DNA of 34,490 nucleotides from the NCBI GenBank assembly GCA_018398765.1, contig JAHBMJ010001156.1, positions 1-34,490 on the forward strand, written 5' to 3'. The DNA comes from Chromera velia (taxonomy: Eukaryota; Sar; Chromeraceae). Of this stretch, positions 1-11,015 are shown piece after piece. Position numbers and translations under genes: made by a program. Each line of letters starts with the position of its first letter. The stretch's first letter is position 1. The notes under the pieces are model-generated. The model worked only from the letters and a program-made list of their open reading frames with translations, was not told the origin of the DNA and searched no databases.

Positions 1-4
1 AGAG

Positions 5-1839
5 GTGAAAATTGACGAAAGGCAGCTCGGCTTCAGACAGGGGGTAGGGATAAGGGAGGCCTTCGCTGCTCTGTCTTCGTTAATTCTCAGCTCCAAAAAG
101 AAGAAGAGCCCTCTGATTGCCGCGTTTGTTGATTTCAGCAAGGCGTTTGATACAGTTCCTTGGGTCAAAATGTTAGGGAGGCTCAGGGAGGAAGGAGTAA
201 GCCAAGCCGATGTTTGGATGATTCATTCGATGTATAGTCAGGTGAAGGCTCAGGTAGATGGGACAACAGAATGCTTTCCAGAAGGCGGAGGAGTAAAACA
301 AGGCGATCCTCTCTCTCCTCTCCTCTTTCTTCTTTTTATCAACAATCTACATAAGTCTCTCAGCTCTGATAATGAAAACAGGAATCAAAGCTTGGCTGAG
401 GGTACTGATAGAGAGACTCCTGTCAGACTGTCTGACATTTTAATCGAAAGGCTTGGCATCGGATACGCTGACGACCTTATTCTGTTTGCTCACAGTGCTT
501 CTGACTTACAGAAACGCCTCTTTCGCCTCGAGGACTATTGTAAAGAGCATGGCCTGAAGGTGAATTTAAAGAAGACAAAAGTTATGCGTCTCTCCTCCTC
601 CTACCCCGACCTAGTGCCCCGGACCCCTTTTCTTTATGAAGGCAGACCAGTAGAAGTGGTGAGTAAATATCAGTATTTGGGCAACTGGGTTTTTGAGGGC
701 GGAGACCTTAGCAAGACAGTCGAAGCCCGCATTGAGGCGGCAGAGAAGGCTTTGGGGGCAGTGTTTGGTACTCTCTCTTCTCTGGGCTTTGTTTCTTCCT
801 TTTCTAAAATTACTTTGTTCAAGGCCCTCTGGCTGCCAGTCGCGTTGTATGGACTGGAAACGATCCCGCTGAGAAAGACAGATGTTGCCTGCTTCGATGC
901 ATTACAGTTACGTTTTGTTCGATGTTGTTTTGGTCTCTCCTATCACTCCTTTGTTTCGCCTTCCCTTCTCTCTCTCTCTCTCTCGAGCCATTCAGTTCTC
1001 TACTTGGTAAGTTGAGTGGGGGCTTCATCCAATGCATCAAATCGATCGACCGTGCTCTACCCCGGGCAGTGTGGAATGAGTGCTTGGCTGGCTCATGTGA
1101 ACCCTTCGTTAAGACAGTAAAATGGCTGGCCGTTCCATTAGATTGCTCCCTTTTGTGGCCTCCATTGCCAAGCACGGTGGGGGACAAGCTTAAAGGGAAG
1201 GGCAAAGGCAAAAGGAAAACAGCGGCAAAAAAGATCGTAGAGGGTGCCTGGCTGTCCGATTGGTTGAAAGAAGAAACTAAAAACGTTAGAGACAGAGACG
1301 GAAATTTTCCCCACCTTGCGAATCTCTCCTCTTTCCAATCAGAGAATCCGTCCAGACAGCGTTTGGCCATGCACCTTCTGAGTGAAAGGAAATGGTGTCC
1401 GAGAAGTGAAATAATAGAGTGCAGTGTTGAACCTCTGCCAAAGAGTCTGTTGCAGTCCTTTGCAGGCTTCCGTACGCTTTTTAGGGCTCTCACAGGGGGG
1501 GATATAAATAGAACCCAACCGGAACGGCTGTGCAATAAATGTTTGTCCCCCTCGTGTATGATCAAAGATGAGGTTCATGTTCTGACGGAATGTAAGGACA
1601 CAGAAAGGGAACGGAATAGGCTGAAAGAACTTCACGAAATTGCGAAGCAGAAAGCACCCATTGACATAAGAATACAGATCGCACAACGCGTTGCAGGTGC
1701 AACCGGGAGGGGCATTTTTGATAATGAGAAAAAAATGAAGGATATGGTGTTGCTGTTGTGCACAATTCTACCTAGAAGCGGTTCCAAAGCTATAGCCGAC
1801 TGTCTCAAGAAGGTCCATTCTGTCGATAAGGCAAGTTGA
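5..1839 (+). pseudogene. Reverse transcriptase ORF of the LINE, frameshifted
   Basis: This would copy element RNA into DNA at the target site. The first frame (5-1015) carries the RT motifs in order: DFSKAFDTV (motif A, metal-binding Asp), GGVKQGDPLSPLLF (motif B), YADDLILF (motif C, catalytic Asp pair), LKVNLKKTKVM and YLGNWV. The second frame (922-1839) continues downstream and holds a C-x2-C...H-x4-C motif (CNKC, then EVHVLTEC) like the zinc-binding segment found after the RT domain of many LINEs. The two frames overlap around a nine-unit TC run at 967-984, so one slippage event there is the simplest cause of the break. Both frames end in TGA. Without the shift it would be one protein of more than 600 residues, open at its N-terminus at the window edge. 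Confidence 0.85.
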
Positions 1840-1968
1840 GGCGAATCGATCCGATTGGCATACAGGCTTCCTCATCCCCCCCCCCCATGAATGTGTGCTC
1901 TGGGTTGTCCTCAAAGCCTTGCTAGTGGCTTGGGATTATGCGTCGCTAAATCTAGGATTTAACCCTCA

Positions 1969-1989
1969 ATCATCATCATCATCATCATC
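1969..1989 (+). repeat. (ATC)7 tail of the LINE
   Basis: Seven perfect ATC triplets sit at the boundary between the LINE 3' UTR and AT-rich DNA. Their position suggests they are the terminal tandem repeat of the retrotransposon rather than an independent microsatellite. Confidence 0.6.
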
Positions 1990-1990
1990 A

Positions 1991-2580
1991 GTTTTCTTTC
2001 TTTTTTTTTAGAAACGTGTAAGTTAATGTTGTTTAGATTGCTGATGAGATTTATTGGTTAGTGTATCCCTCATCCGATTGATAGAATTAAGCTATACAAA
2101 AAGCTTTATTTTTCTTAAATTAGTCTAGAAATTAGTATTTAAAATTTTCAATAAAAAGTATAGTCTCACCTCTCTGATCTAGTCTCTAATAAAAAAAAAT
2201 TTTGTTCAGGCGCTATAGGCTGTGCACTCAATCTAATTTTATCTTTTTAAAAATGCATACCACTGATTTTGTTTTTTAAATAAATTACCCCTAGTAGAAT
2301 AAGATGGGAATCATAAGATAAAATAATTAAATGTTTCATCTTATACTTCTTATTTTAGGATAAATGCACAGTAAGCAAATCTATGTATATATTTTTAACT
2401 TAAAAAAACTAATGAATCCGGTTCATGAACTTAATATTCAGCTGCATACAATTTAGTACCATAATTCAAAATATATGTCAGAATCAACTTGACAGCGTTT
2501 TGCTTAGCGTTTTGCATTCAGTCTAGCATTCATTTGCATGTTCGATATTGAATGATGTGCATACATTTGGCTATCAAACA
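1991..2580. other. AT-rich intergenic DNA, no gene seen
   Basis: This stretch is strongly AT-rich with stops in every frame and short A and T runs. No RNA gene, inverted repeat or coding signal was recognised. Confidence 0.6.
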
Positions 2581-3501
2581 TTTAGAATATTAAGGATTCA
2601 TGCATCCACGATCGAGAGTCACTAACTGTCATCGAGTGGCTAAGCACGGCACTTCCGCGAAGATCGAATGTATGGCACGTATACTGCTGTCTGATCGTTT
2701 TGCATGGTCCAGTGCATGGGAGATTCAAGAGCAACTGACTGCCCGACCGCATCCGTGGAGTTGGCATGAACATAAAAAAGAATCAGAAAGAGGACGGCAA
2801 ACAGCAATAAGCGGACACTCACTGCCTCTTTTGGGGCTGCACTGCCGATTCATCGCCCCCCTCCTTCCGTTCAGCCCCCCCCTGCTCGCCCCAGGATCCG
2901 AGGCCCCCCTCCCCTTTTTTGTCTGATGGATCATCGACCTGACTGCATACGGTGCCACTGGCATGCAAAGACATGGAAGCACTCAGTGTGTGTTCATGAG
3001 AGTCTGCATGCGAGTGAAGATTCACACAGCACATGTGCAAACGTGAGCATACGAAGAAACGGGACGGTTAAAAAGTCAGAGCGTCGAATAAAGAGAGGAA
3101 TAAACATCGAGAAAAGGAGGGAGGGCCTTGTCAGTCACTCGATCGGCTGTGGTCGCCTTGACGCCTCATTCGCAGGACATGCTTTCTCTCTGCTCTTTGG
3201 TCGACCCCTTTCTGTCTGTCCTAGCTCCGCCAGTGTCCTCAGTCTTCCTTCCGTCAGGTCACAACGTCATTATGATTCAACAATATCTCTCCGTCCCTTC
3301 TCTTCCCTCTGATACGAAAGCCATGTGAAAGTTCAGGGGTACAAAAATCAGTGGATAAGGAAAGAAAGAAAGAAAGAAAAGCACGCACACTTTCCCTTTT
3401 GTTCCCGCCTCCTGGAGGAAAAGCCACACTCCCCACCCCCCCCTGTCTATCTCCCTCTAATCTCACATGACTGTCAACTTACACCCCGCCCCCTTCCTTC
3501 C
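2581..3501. other. Intergenic DNA of mixed composition, no supported gene
   Basis: Short open frames on both strands overlap each other and read as low-complexity sequence. There are pyrimidine-rich patches (2860-2920, 3180-3310, 3420-3500) and a GAAA run at 3360-3380. The region lies downstream of the minus-strand gene that ends at 3502 and probably holds its 3' UTR. Confidence 0.45.
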
Positions 3502-6500
3502 TCAACGCAAGCCGCTGAAGCTCTGCCCAGAGACGCCAAGAGAGAACCTCTTGTGCTCTACACGCGTCTCAAGAAACCGAGCCAGCATGTAGAAGTCCGA
3601 GCCAGGCTTGATGAACCGGGGCCGCGCCTTCAGAGTCTCCGAACTCACCAGATCTTCAAAGAGAACGTACCTGACAACGGACATGCGTGCACGCATGCAT
3701 ATGTGTTCACATGCAGGGATAGAAAGACAGACAGGAGGGCAAACCTAGAGACCGACTTCCTCTTTCCTCCTTCCTTTCTCGTACTTTGTTTCATACCCAG
3801 ACAGATGGCAGACAGGAAGACCGGTGGGCGGGTTCTCAAATATCTTCGTTTGAGATACGAGGAAGCCTGCTACGTGCGGCCTTGATGTCCATCCACTTGG
3901 TCAGAACCAGAGCATTCTCATTGTGTCGGTGGTTTCTACCGTGAGGTCTCTCTTCTTTATCCGCTTTTCCTAAGCTGACTGACTTGAGGTCCAGCTGTCC
4001 GCTTGTGGAGACCATGTGCGCATCTAGTTGGTTCTCCACCACCGCCTTGTACCCCCGAACACCCAGCTGACTCCCCAGGATGACGTCAAAAGCGTGAGGG
4101 GCACCGCATCTGCATTGGATGGAGTCATTCATTAATTCATTCAATCATTCATTCATACATTCATTCATACATTCATTAATTCATTCATTCATTCGCTCAC
4201 TTATTCTTTGATGCGTCTGTCATTGCAGTCCTCCGTTCATCCAGTCAGTTGTTCATCCACCAACCCCTCTCATCCGGTCTTCTGTTCCTTTCTTTTTTCT
4301 TCTCGTTTATTTGCTTACTCATTCGCTCTCTCCTTCCTTCCTTCATCCACTCCCTCTGTTCTGTGTCCACCCCCGCTGTTGGTCCCCTGTCTTGTCTCTG
4401 ATTTGTCGGCCCCTTCCTTTTCCTCTTTCCTTTCCCTCAGCCGATTCAGCCACCTTTCATTCCTTTTCTTTGTGCGTTCGTCTGTGCATGAGGGCACTCG
4501 TTTCCTTAGGCTACTGCTGCAGTGGATGGAAGAAGTGCAGAGAAAGGGAAGGGGGAGAAAGCGAGGGAGAGAGAGAGAGAGAGAGAGGGAAAGAGAGGGA
4601 GAAAAGGAGAGAGAGAAGGAGAGAGGAACCAGGAGAGGAAGGGAAAGAGTCAAAGGGAGAGACACACACAGACAGACAGACACTGTCGGACAGACAGACA
4701 GACAAACAGACAGACAGTCTGAGACAGACAGATGGACACCGACTAACAGTCTGAGACACACAAAGAGAGAGGCAGCCAGACAGCCAGCCAGACAGACAGA
4801 GACAGAAAGACAGAGACAGACAGATACAGACAGATAGATAGACAGACAGGCTGGCGGAGTCTGACAGAAAGACAAGCAGAGAGACAGACGGATACACAGA
4901 CACAAACACAGACAGGCGCAGGCAGGCACACAGGCAGGCAGGGAGGCGTGCAGGCAAGCAGGCACAGACAGGCGAAGGCATGCGAATGAGGAAAGGTAGA
5001 TCGGGCAAGTGAATTAAGAGAGGCAGTTGGAGGCACCTGAAAGAAACGAGGCATATGTGAGCGTGTAAATGGCTTTGATTAGAGTCAGATGGGGCGTAAG
5101 AAGGAACTACAGGGGGACTTCTGAGAAGCAAAGCACCGACCTGCTGCTGCCTTTTTCACCGGTGCCCATCTCTACTACTCTACAGGGGGCATGCAAAAGA
5201 GTGAAAAAAAATATCCTTCTCTGTCTCTCTCTCTCTCCCTCTCCTTCCTTCTCGCCTCATCAGGTCTGCGCGTCCCCTCGTCTTCTTCAACTCCAACCGT
5301 CCCCCCTGTCTCGTCTCGATGAGTTGAAAGTCGAAAAGCAGCATGCACTCTGTGACTCCGAATGCACACACACGCATGCGCAGAGAGCGGTTGTCTGCAT
5401 GCATACCGGACCATAAGGGCACTCTCCCCCTCTCACCGTCGTCCCCCCCAAACGTGCACCTGCAGGAAGAGAAAAGAAGCCTTCCTTTTTTGTCACAAGG
5501 ATCCGACATGAGCAGAAGAACCACATTCATCTTTGCTGAAAACCACGAGCACGTCTTGCACCTTTTTTTTCTCAACGTCAGGAAGAGAAATCAAGAAGGC
5601 AACAGCACACCTGGGCACCAAACACACTGACTAACAGGCGATCCTCAAGGACGGAAAACATGCATCACTCAATCAGCCAACGAAGGACGACGGATTAAAT
5701 GATTGAAAGAAAAATAAATAATGCATGAAGGAAGAAAAAAAGAAGACCAACCGACCGCAAAGAGCATGGGTCTGGCAGACACGGTGGGGGGGTCTGATCA
5801 ACAGAGTGGGGGAGCTGGCAGACAGAGTGGGAGGGTCTGGGTAACAGGGTGGGGGGGTCTGGGAGACAGAGTGGGGGGGTCTGCAGAGGATCTGATCGGC
5901 AGGATGGGGGGGTCTTGCAGGCAGAGTGCACAGAAACTGCTGGCAGATAGAGTGGAGTGCCGGACAGAGTGCACAAAAAACTGGGAGACACGCTGGCAGA
6001 CAGAGTGGAAGGGCCTATACTAAGAGTCTTAATGAAATCACTTTCACTCGCGTTCACTGACCTTGAGGATTGTGCGTCCGTTGATGTCCGTCTTGCCAGC
6101 AGCTCTTGATGACGGGTGCAAGCAGCCATCCGACTGCAAGTCGAACCCAGAAGTGCACCTGCACAGAAGATCACACATATAAATATACATATACTGTTTA
6201 ACCTATCAAGTAGACACACAGAGACGGCAACGACACACGGCAACCAGACAGAGGCAGACTTGACAACTTGAAATGATAGGAGAAGAAAGCAAATCCAATC
6301 AGAGAGGGGTGCTCTTTTCCTTTGATTTCACGACTGACAGCCCCACGTTTCTTTTCTCTTGTACCTTTCTCTCGACATGCTCAGCTTCCCCCCTTTTGTT
6401 CGAAACAGAACCTGCAGTGAGCAAGCGACTAGCACAGGATGATCATTGGAAAGAGGCATCCAACAAAGAGGCAAGTGAGAGTGACTGACGAGTTGGTGTG

Positions 6501-6938
6501 ACACTCCCTCTTTATGCGTACGTCTTGTTGCCCTCTTCAACGATCTGCAGTCACAAAATGATCAAGGTAGAGTGGAGGAGAAGGGTCTGCAACCGCACAC
6601 AGAGCCACGGGAGACTGCTACAGGAAAGGCGTCTGCAAGGCTGACCGGTGCCTGTTCCCGCTGTGAGTCCCTCACATCCCCCCGCTGTGTTTTCCTTTTC
6701 CGCGTGTGGGTTGTCTTCTTCGCAGACGGAGACGCATCCGTGTAGGTGAAAGGACCGTGACATGGCACAGCAAGAAGACGCAGAAACACGGGAGACACGA
6801 CAGCTGCAGGTGAAGCCAAGACAAGGAGACGGAACAACAAACCAGGGTTCTGCGTCAAAGAGTGACGACTCGCTTGCTGCTTACACCCAACAAGCAAGGG
6901 AAGACAAACAGAAAGAAGAAGCAACTTTGTACGTACAT
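3502..6938 (-). CDS. Secreted protein of unknown function, six exons (about 208 aa)
   Basis: Exons in coding order are 6938-6885, 6411-6365, 6158-6062, 5630-5497, 4109-3984 and 3670-3502. They total 627 nt, and every junction keeps phase to a TGA stop. Introns start GTAAGC, GTACAA, GTCAGT, GTGACA and GTCAGT and end in AG, mostly after pyrimidines (GCAG, TCAG, TTAG). Exon 1 begins MYVQSCFFFLFVFPCLLG, a hydrophobic signal-peptide-like start. The mature part has several Cys (CTSGFDLQSDGC, KDECGSS, CGAPHAF), and the C-terminal third (VLFEDLVSSETLKARPRF and following) is free of repeats. I do not recognise the family. The two 3'-most exons are most certain; exon 1 and the exon 4 boundaries (weak GTGACA donor) are least certain. 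Intron 3 contains a G-rich minisatellite and intron 4 contains purine-rich microsatellites. Confidence 0.55.
4129..4200 (+). repeat. (ATTC)n microsatellite
   Basis: Imperfect ATTC/ATTA tetranucleotide repeats lie just inside intron 4 of the minus-strand secreted-protein gene, next to the acceptor of its fifth exon. Confidence 0.8.
4565..4960 (+). repeat. Long purine-rich (GA)n / (GACA)n / (CAGG)n tract
   Basis: About 400 bp of nearly pure purine-plus-C repeats: GA dinucleotides at 4566-4590, then degenerate GACA/CAGA units, then CAGG near 4915-4960. On the sense strand of the surrounding gene this is pyrimidine-rich intron sequence. Long open frames on both strands here are composition artefacts. 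Confidence 0.85.
5757..6012 (-). repeat. Minisatellite, CAGACCCCCC(A)C-type units read on the minus strand
   Basis: On the plus strand the unit is roughly GTCTG plus 9-20 nt plus CAGAGTGGGGGG. On the minus strand it reads CAGACCCCCCCACTCTGT, at least six diverged copies. A segment reading CAGATCCTCTGCAGACCCCC also occurs, slightly diverged, at 20008-20030 on the plus strand. It lies in intron 3 of the secreted-protein gene. Confidence 0.75.
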
Positions 6939-7200
6939 CTCAGCAAACTTCAATCAAGGTGCTTGTGATGATGTTCACTGCTAAAAAAAACTGAACGATT
7001 GCGCCCTCTATGTACACTGATGTACACTGATGCCAGCCTGTTACCGCGGGCGCGCAACAGGCGGCACGTGTTACGGGCTGCTAAAAAAAACTGAACGCTT
7101 GCCCCTTTTAGACTGATGCCATCGCGCACACGGCATGCACGCGCGAAATTCTCGTTCCAGGCCTACGCGTTTGACCGCTCGTGATGCATTACGCTGCCAC
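6939..7200 (-). promoter_or_regulatory. Probable promoter region of the secreted-protein gene, with a 100-bp duplication
   Basis: This is the 5' flank of the minus-strand gene whose ATG is at 6938. The motif CTGCTAAAAAAAACTGAACG occurs twice, at 6979 and 7079, exactly 100 bp apart. Each copy is followed by ACTGATGCCA, and TGTACACTGA is repeated in tandem at 7011-7030. Between the copies is an inverted repeat GCCTGTT (7036-7042) / AACAGGC (7056-7062). Promoter function is inferred from position only. Confidence 0.4.
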
Positions 7201-7667
7201 CTCCCCCCTGAAGAGGTGTTGTTCCCGCTATCGCCGGCTTAGGGACCGCACGTAGGAAAGCGTACAGCTATAAGAGCATCTTTCAGGGTTTGTGTCAAAC
7301 ACTAGGTCAAACATCCGGTCACACCGCGTGGTAAGCTTTGCTCCATTTGAGCCCAATGGGAACTGAGACCTTTCGCTTGTGTTGTGAACGCCGGGTCTAG
7401 CCGAGCTTGTGCACAGTCACGGATCACGATCCAATTCTCTTTGTCTCTCTCTCTTGAGCTCGTGTTCGCTGTATGTATGGTTCCGGGTTCAGTAGCTCTC
7501 CCGTGTTTTTGATTGTTTCTGCAAGTTTTGAGCATCTTCTGGAACAGACGTCAGTTGCGCCTTGGAGGGAACAACCCACCAAGAAGGATGCTTATCGCTT
7601 GGTTGCCGTCCACATCCCTGGAGCTCATGAAGAAAACAGATGAGAGGTGTACACGGTGGTTCCTTCG
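7200..7667. other. No supported gene
   Basis: Composition is mixed. Open frames on both strands (for example minus 7489-7686) overlap and show no recognisable motif. A CT run lies at 7443-7455. An exon cannot be excluded. Confidence 0.4.
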
Positions 7668-10600
7668 TTTCCATCAGACCCCCCACAGAATCTCTCTCCT
7701 GTTTCCGTCAGACGTCTTACAGAATCCCTGCCCTGTTTCTACCAGACCTCCTACAGAATCCCTCCCCTATTTCCGTCAGACCTCCCTTGTTTCCGTCAGA
7801 CGTCCCACAGAATCCTTCCCCTGTTTCTGTCATACCGCCGATAGAATCCCTCTCTTATTTTCCTTAGACCTCCCACAGAATCCTTCTTCTCAGACTGTTT
7901 CTGTCAGACCCCTCCTCTTTCCGTCCTAGTTTCCGTCAGACCTCCTACAGAATCCCTCCCCTGTTTCCGTCAGACCGCCGATAGAATCCCTCTCTTGGTT
8001 CCGTCAGACCCCCCACAGAATCCCTCCCCTATTTCCGTCACACCGTTGATAGAATCCCCCCCCTATTTCCATCAGACCCCCCACAGAATCTCTCCTCTGT
8101 TTCCATCCACCTCTCAGATGTCTCCCCTGTTTCCGTCAGACCCCCCACAGAATCCCTCCTCTGTTTCTGTCCACCCCTCAGATGTGTCCCCTGTTTCTGA
8201 CAGACCCCCCACAGAATCCCCCCTATTTCCATTAGACCTCCTACAAAATCTTTTCCCGGTTTCCATCTACATCTCCGCAGATGTCTCCCCTGTTTCCGTC
8301 AGACCCCCCACAGAATCCCACCCCTGTTTCCATCAGACCCCCAACAGAATCTCTCCCCTCAGGCTGTTTCTGTCAGACTCCTCCTCTTTCCATCAAACCC
8401 CCTACAGAATGTCTCCCCCGTTTCTGTCAGACCCCTCCTGTTTCCGTCAGTCCCCTCATAAAATCCCTCCCTTGTTTCTCTCTACCTCTCAGATGTCTCC
8501 CCTGTTTTCGTTAGACCCCCTACAGAATCCTTCCCCTCTTTCCGTCAGACCCCCCACAGAATCCTTCTTCTCAGGCTGTTTCTGTCAGACCCCTCCTCTT
8601 TCCGTCAGACCTCCTACAGAATCCCTCCCCTGTTTCCGTCAGACCCCCCTACAGAATCTATTCCCAGTTTCCGTCCACGTTTCAGATATTTCCCCTGTTT
8701 CCGTACACCTCTCAGATATCTCCTCTGTTTCCATCAGACCTCCTCCAGAATCCCTCCCCTGTTTTTGTCCACCTCTTAGATGTCTGCTCTATTTCCATCA
8801 GACCTCCTCCAAAATCTTTCCCCGGTTTCTGTCTACATCTCCACAAATGTCTCCCCTGTTTCCGTCAGACTGCCCACAGAATCCCACCCCTGTTTCCATT
8901 AGACCCCCTACTGAATCTCTCCCCTGTTTCTGTCCACCTCTCAGATGTCTCCCCTAATTCTGTCGACCTCTCAGATGTCTCTTCTGTTTCCGTCAGACCC
9001 CTTATAGAATCCTCCCCCTGTTTCCGTCAAACCTCTCACAGAATTCCTCCTCTGTTCCTGTTAGAGAATCCCTGTTTCCATCAGATCTCCTACAGAATCC
9101 CTCCCTTGTTTCCATAGACCTCCCCTGTTTCCGTACACCTCTCAGATGTCTCCCCTGTTTCTGTCAGACCTCCTATAGAATCCCTCCCCTGTTTTTGTCC
9201 ACCTCTCAGATGTTTGCTCTATTTCTATCAGACCTTCTACAGAATCTTTCCTCGGTTTCCATCCATATCTTTGCAGATGTCTCCCCTGTTTCCATCATAC
9301 CCCCCACAGAATCCCTCCCCTGTTTCCATCCACCTCTTAGATGTCTCCCCCGTTTCCGTCAGACCCCCCAAAGAATTCCTCCCCTCTTTCCGTCAGAACC
9401 CCCACAGAATCCCTCGGAGTCCCCTCTTTCTATTAGACCCCCCACAGAATCCCTCCCCTAGTCCCTCAGCTGTTTATGGCAGACCCCCTATAGAATCTCT
9501 CCCATATTTCTGTCTACTTCTCAGATGTCTCCCCTGTTTCTGTCCACCTTTCAGATGTCTTCCTTGTTTCCATCCACCTCTCAGATGTCTCCCCTGTTTC
9601 CATTAGACCCCCCACAGAATCTCTCCCCTGTTTCCGGCAGACCATCTGCAGAATCTCTCTTCTGTTTCTATCAGAGCTCCCCTGTTTCCATCAGACCCCT
9701 CCTGTTTCCATCAGACCCCCCATAGGATCCCTCCCCTGTTTCTGTCTACCCTTCAGATGTCTCCTCTGTTTCCGTTAGACCTCCTACAAAATCCCTCCCC
9801 TGTTTCTGTCAGACCCCCCACAGAATCTCCCCTATTTCCGTCAGACCCCTGAGGCTCCTGTTTCCGTCATACCCCTCATAGAATCCCTTCCCTGTTTCTG
9901 TCCACCCCTCAGATGTCTCCCCTATTTCCGTCAGACCTCTTACAGAATCCCTCCCCTGTTTCCGTCAGACCCCCCACAGAATCCCTCCCCTTAGACTGCT
10001 GACAGAATCCCTTTTTCTTTTTCATCAGACCGTCTAATTCCATTAGACCTCCTATAAACCCCCTACAGAATCCCTCCCCTGTTTTTATCAGACCTCCTAC
10101 AGAATCTCTCCCCTGTTTCCATCAGATCTCCCCTGTTTTTTCAACTCCCCCCCCCGTTTTCTACAGTATCTCTCACTACAGTATCTCTCCCCTCCCTTGT
10201 TTCCGTCAGACCCGCCACAGAATGTCTCCCCTATTTCTGTCAGGTCTCTGAAAGAATCCCTCCTCTGTTTCTGTCAGACCCCCTCCGTTTCTGTTAGACT
10301 CCCCTTTTTTCCACCCATCACAAAATTCGTTGCCAATGTATATCAGACCCCCCAGAGGTTCTATCCCCTCTTTCCGTCAGAGTCTCCACAGACTTTCTGT
10401 CAGATATCCTACAGAATCTCTCCCCTCTTTTCATCAGATCTCCTACATGTCCCCTCTGTTTCCGTTACACTCCCCTTGTTTTCGTCAGAGCTGCTTCAGC
10501 TGTTTCCATCAGACCTTCCACAGAATCCCTCCCCTGTTTCCGTTAGACTCTCCACAGAACCCCTCGCCTATTTCCTTCTGCCCTCCCCAGAGAATCCCTC

Positions 10601-11015
10601 TTCTTTTTTTATCAGACTCTCTACAGACTTTCTGCCAGATATCCTGCACAATCCCTACTCTCTTTCTATCACATCTCCTGCATGTCCCCTCTGTTTCCGT
10701 CCACCTCTCAGTTGTTTTCTCTGTTTCCATCAGACCTCTTAGTATAGAATCCTTCCCCTGTTTCCGTCTACCTCTCAGTTGTCTCCTCTGTTTCCATTAG
10801 ACCTCCTATAGAATCCTTCCCCTGTTTCCGTCTACCTCTCAGTTGTCTCCTCTGTCTCCATCAGCCCTCCTACAAAATCCTTCCCCTGTTTCCGTTTACC
10901 TTTCAGATGCTTCCTCTGTTTCCGTCAGACGTCCTACAAAATCCGTTGCCGATTTTCTTCAGACCTCCCACAGAATCCTTCTCCCATTTCCGTCAGACCT
11001 TCTTCAGAATCCTTT
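7668..11015 (+). repeat. Large pyrimidine-rich minisatellite (about 34-bp unit)
   Basis: About 3.3 kb of tandem copies. The main unit joins CAGACCCCCCACAGAATC to a CCCTCCCCTGTTTCCGT-type half (34 bp). A shorter variant starts CCACCTCTCAGATGTCTCCC (about 30 bp) and is interspersed in blocks. The plus strand is mostly pyrimidine. Because 34 is not a multiple of three, successive copies step through all three frames, and the consensus has no stop in any forward frame. Long open frames such as 7995-8957 therefore arise without coding meaning; they read as cycling RPPTESLPCF, RQTPHRIPPLFP and SDPPQNPSPVSV. Copies are diverged by substitutions and short indels and fade out at both ends. Confidence 0.92.

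Larger units (their letters stand above)
1..1990 (+). mobile_element. 3' part of a non-LTR (LINE-like) retrotransposon
   Basis: The window opens inside a reverse transcriptase gene, so the 5' part of the element (any endonuclease or ORF1) lies outside. The coding region ends at about 1839. A short 3' UTR with a poly-C run near 1880 follows, then seven ATC triplets (1969-1989). Base composition turns AT-rich immediately afterwards. Many LINE families end in a short tandem repeat rather than poly-A, so I infer the 3' end at about 1990. No LTR or integrase was seen. The clade cannot be assigned by eye. Confidence 0.75.

Noticed and set aside
4208..5131. Several long frames of Ser/Leu/Cys or Arg/Glu/Gln on both strands
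   Set aside because: They follow purine/pyrimidine microsatellites and mirror each other on opposite strands; no domain, and they lie in an intron of the minus-strand gene.
7995..8957. 320-codon open frame, proline/serine-rich
   Set aside because: It lies in the 34-bp minisatellite, whose consensus is open in all forward frames; the peptide changes frame with each unit.
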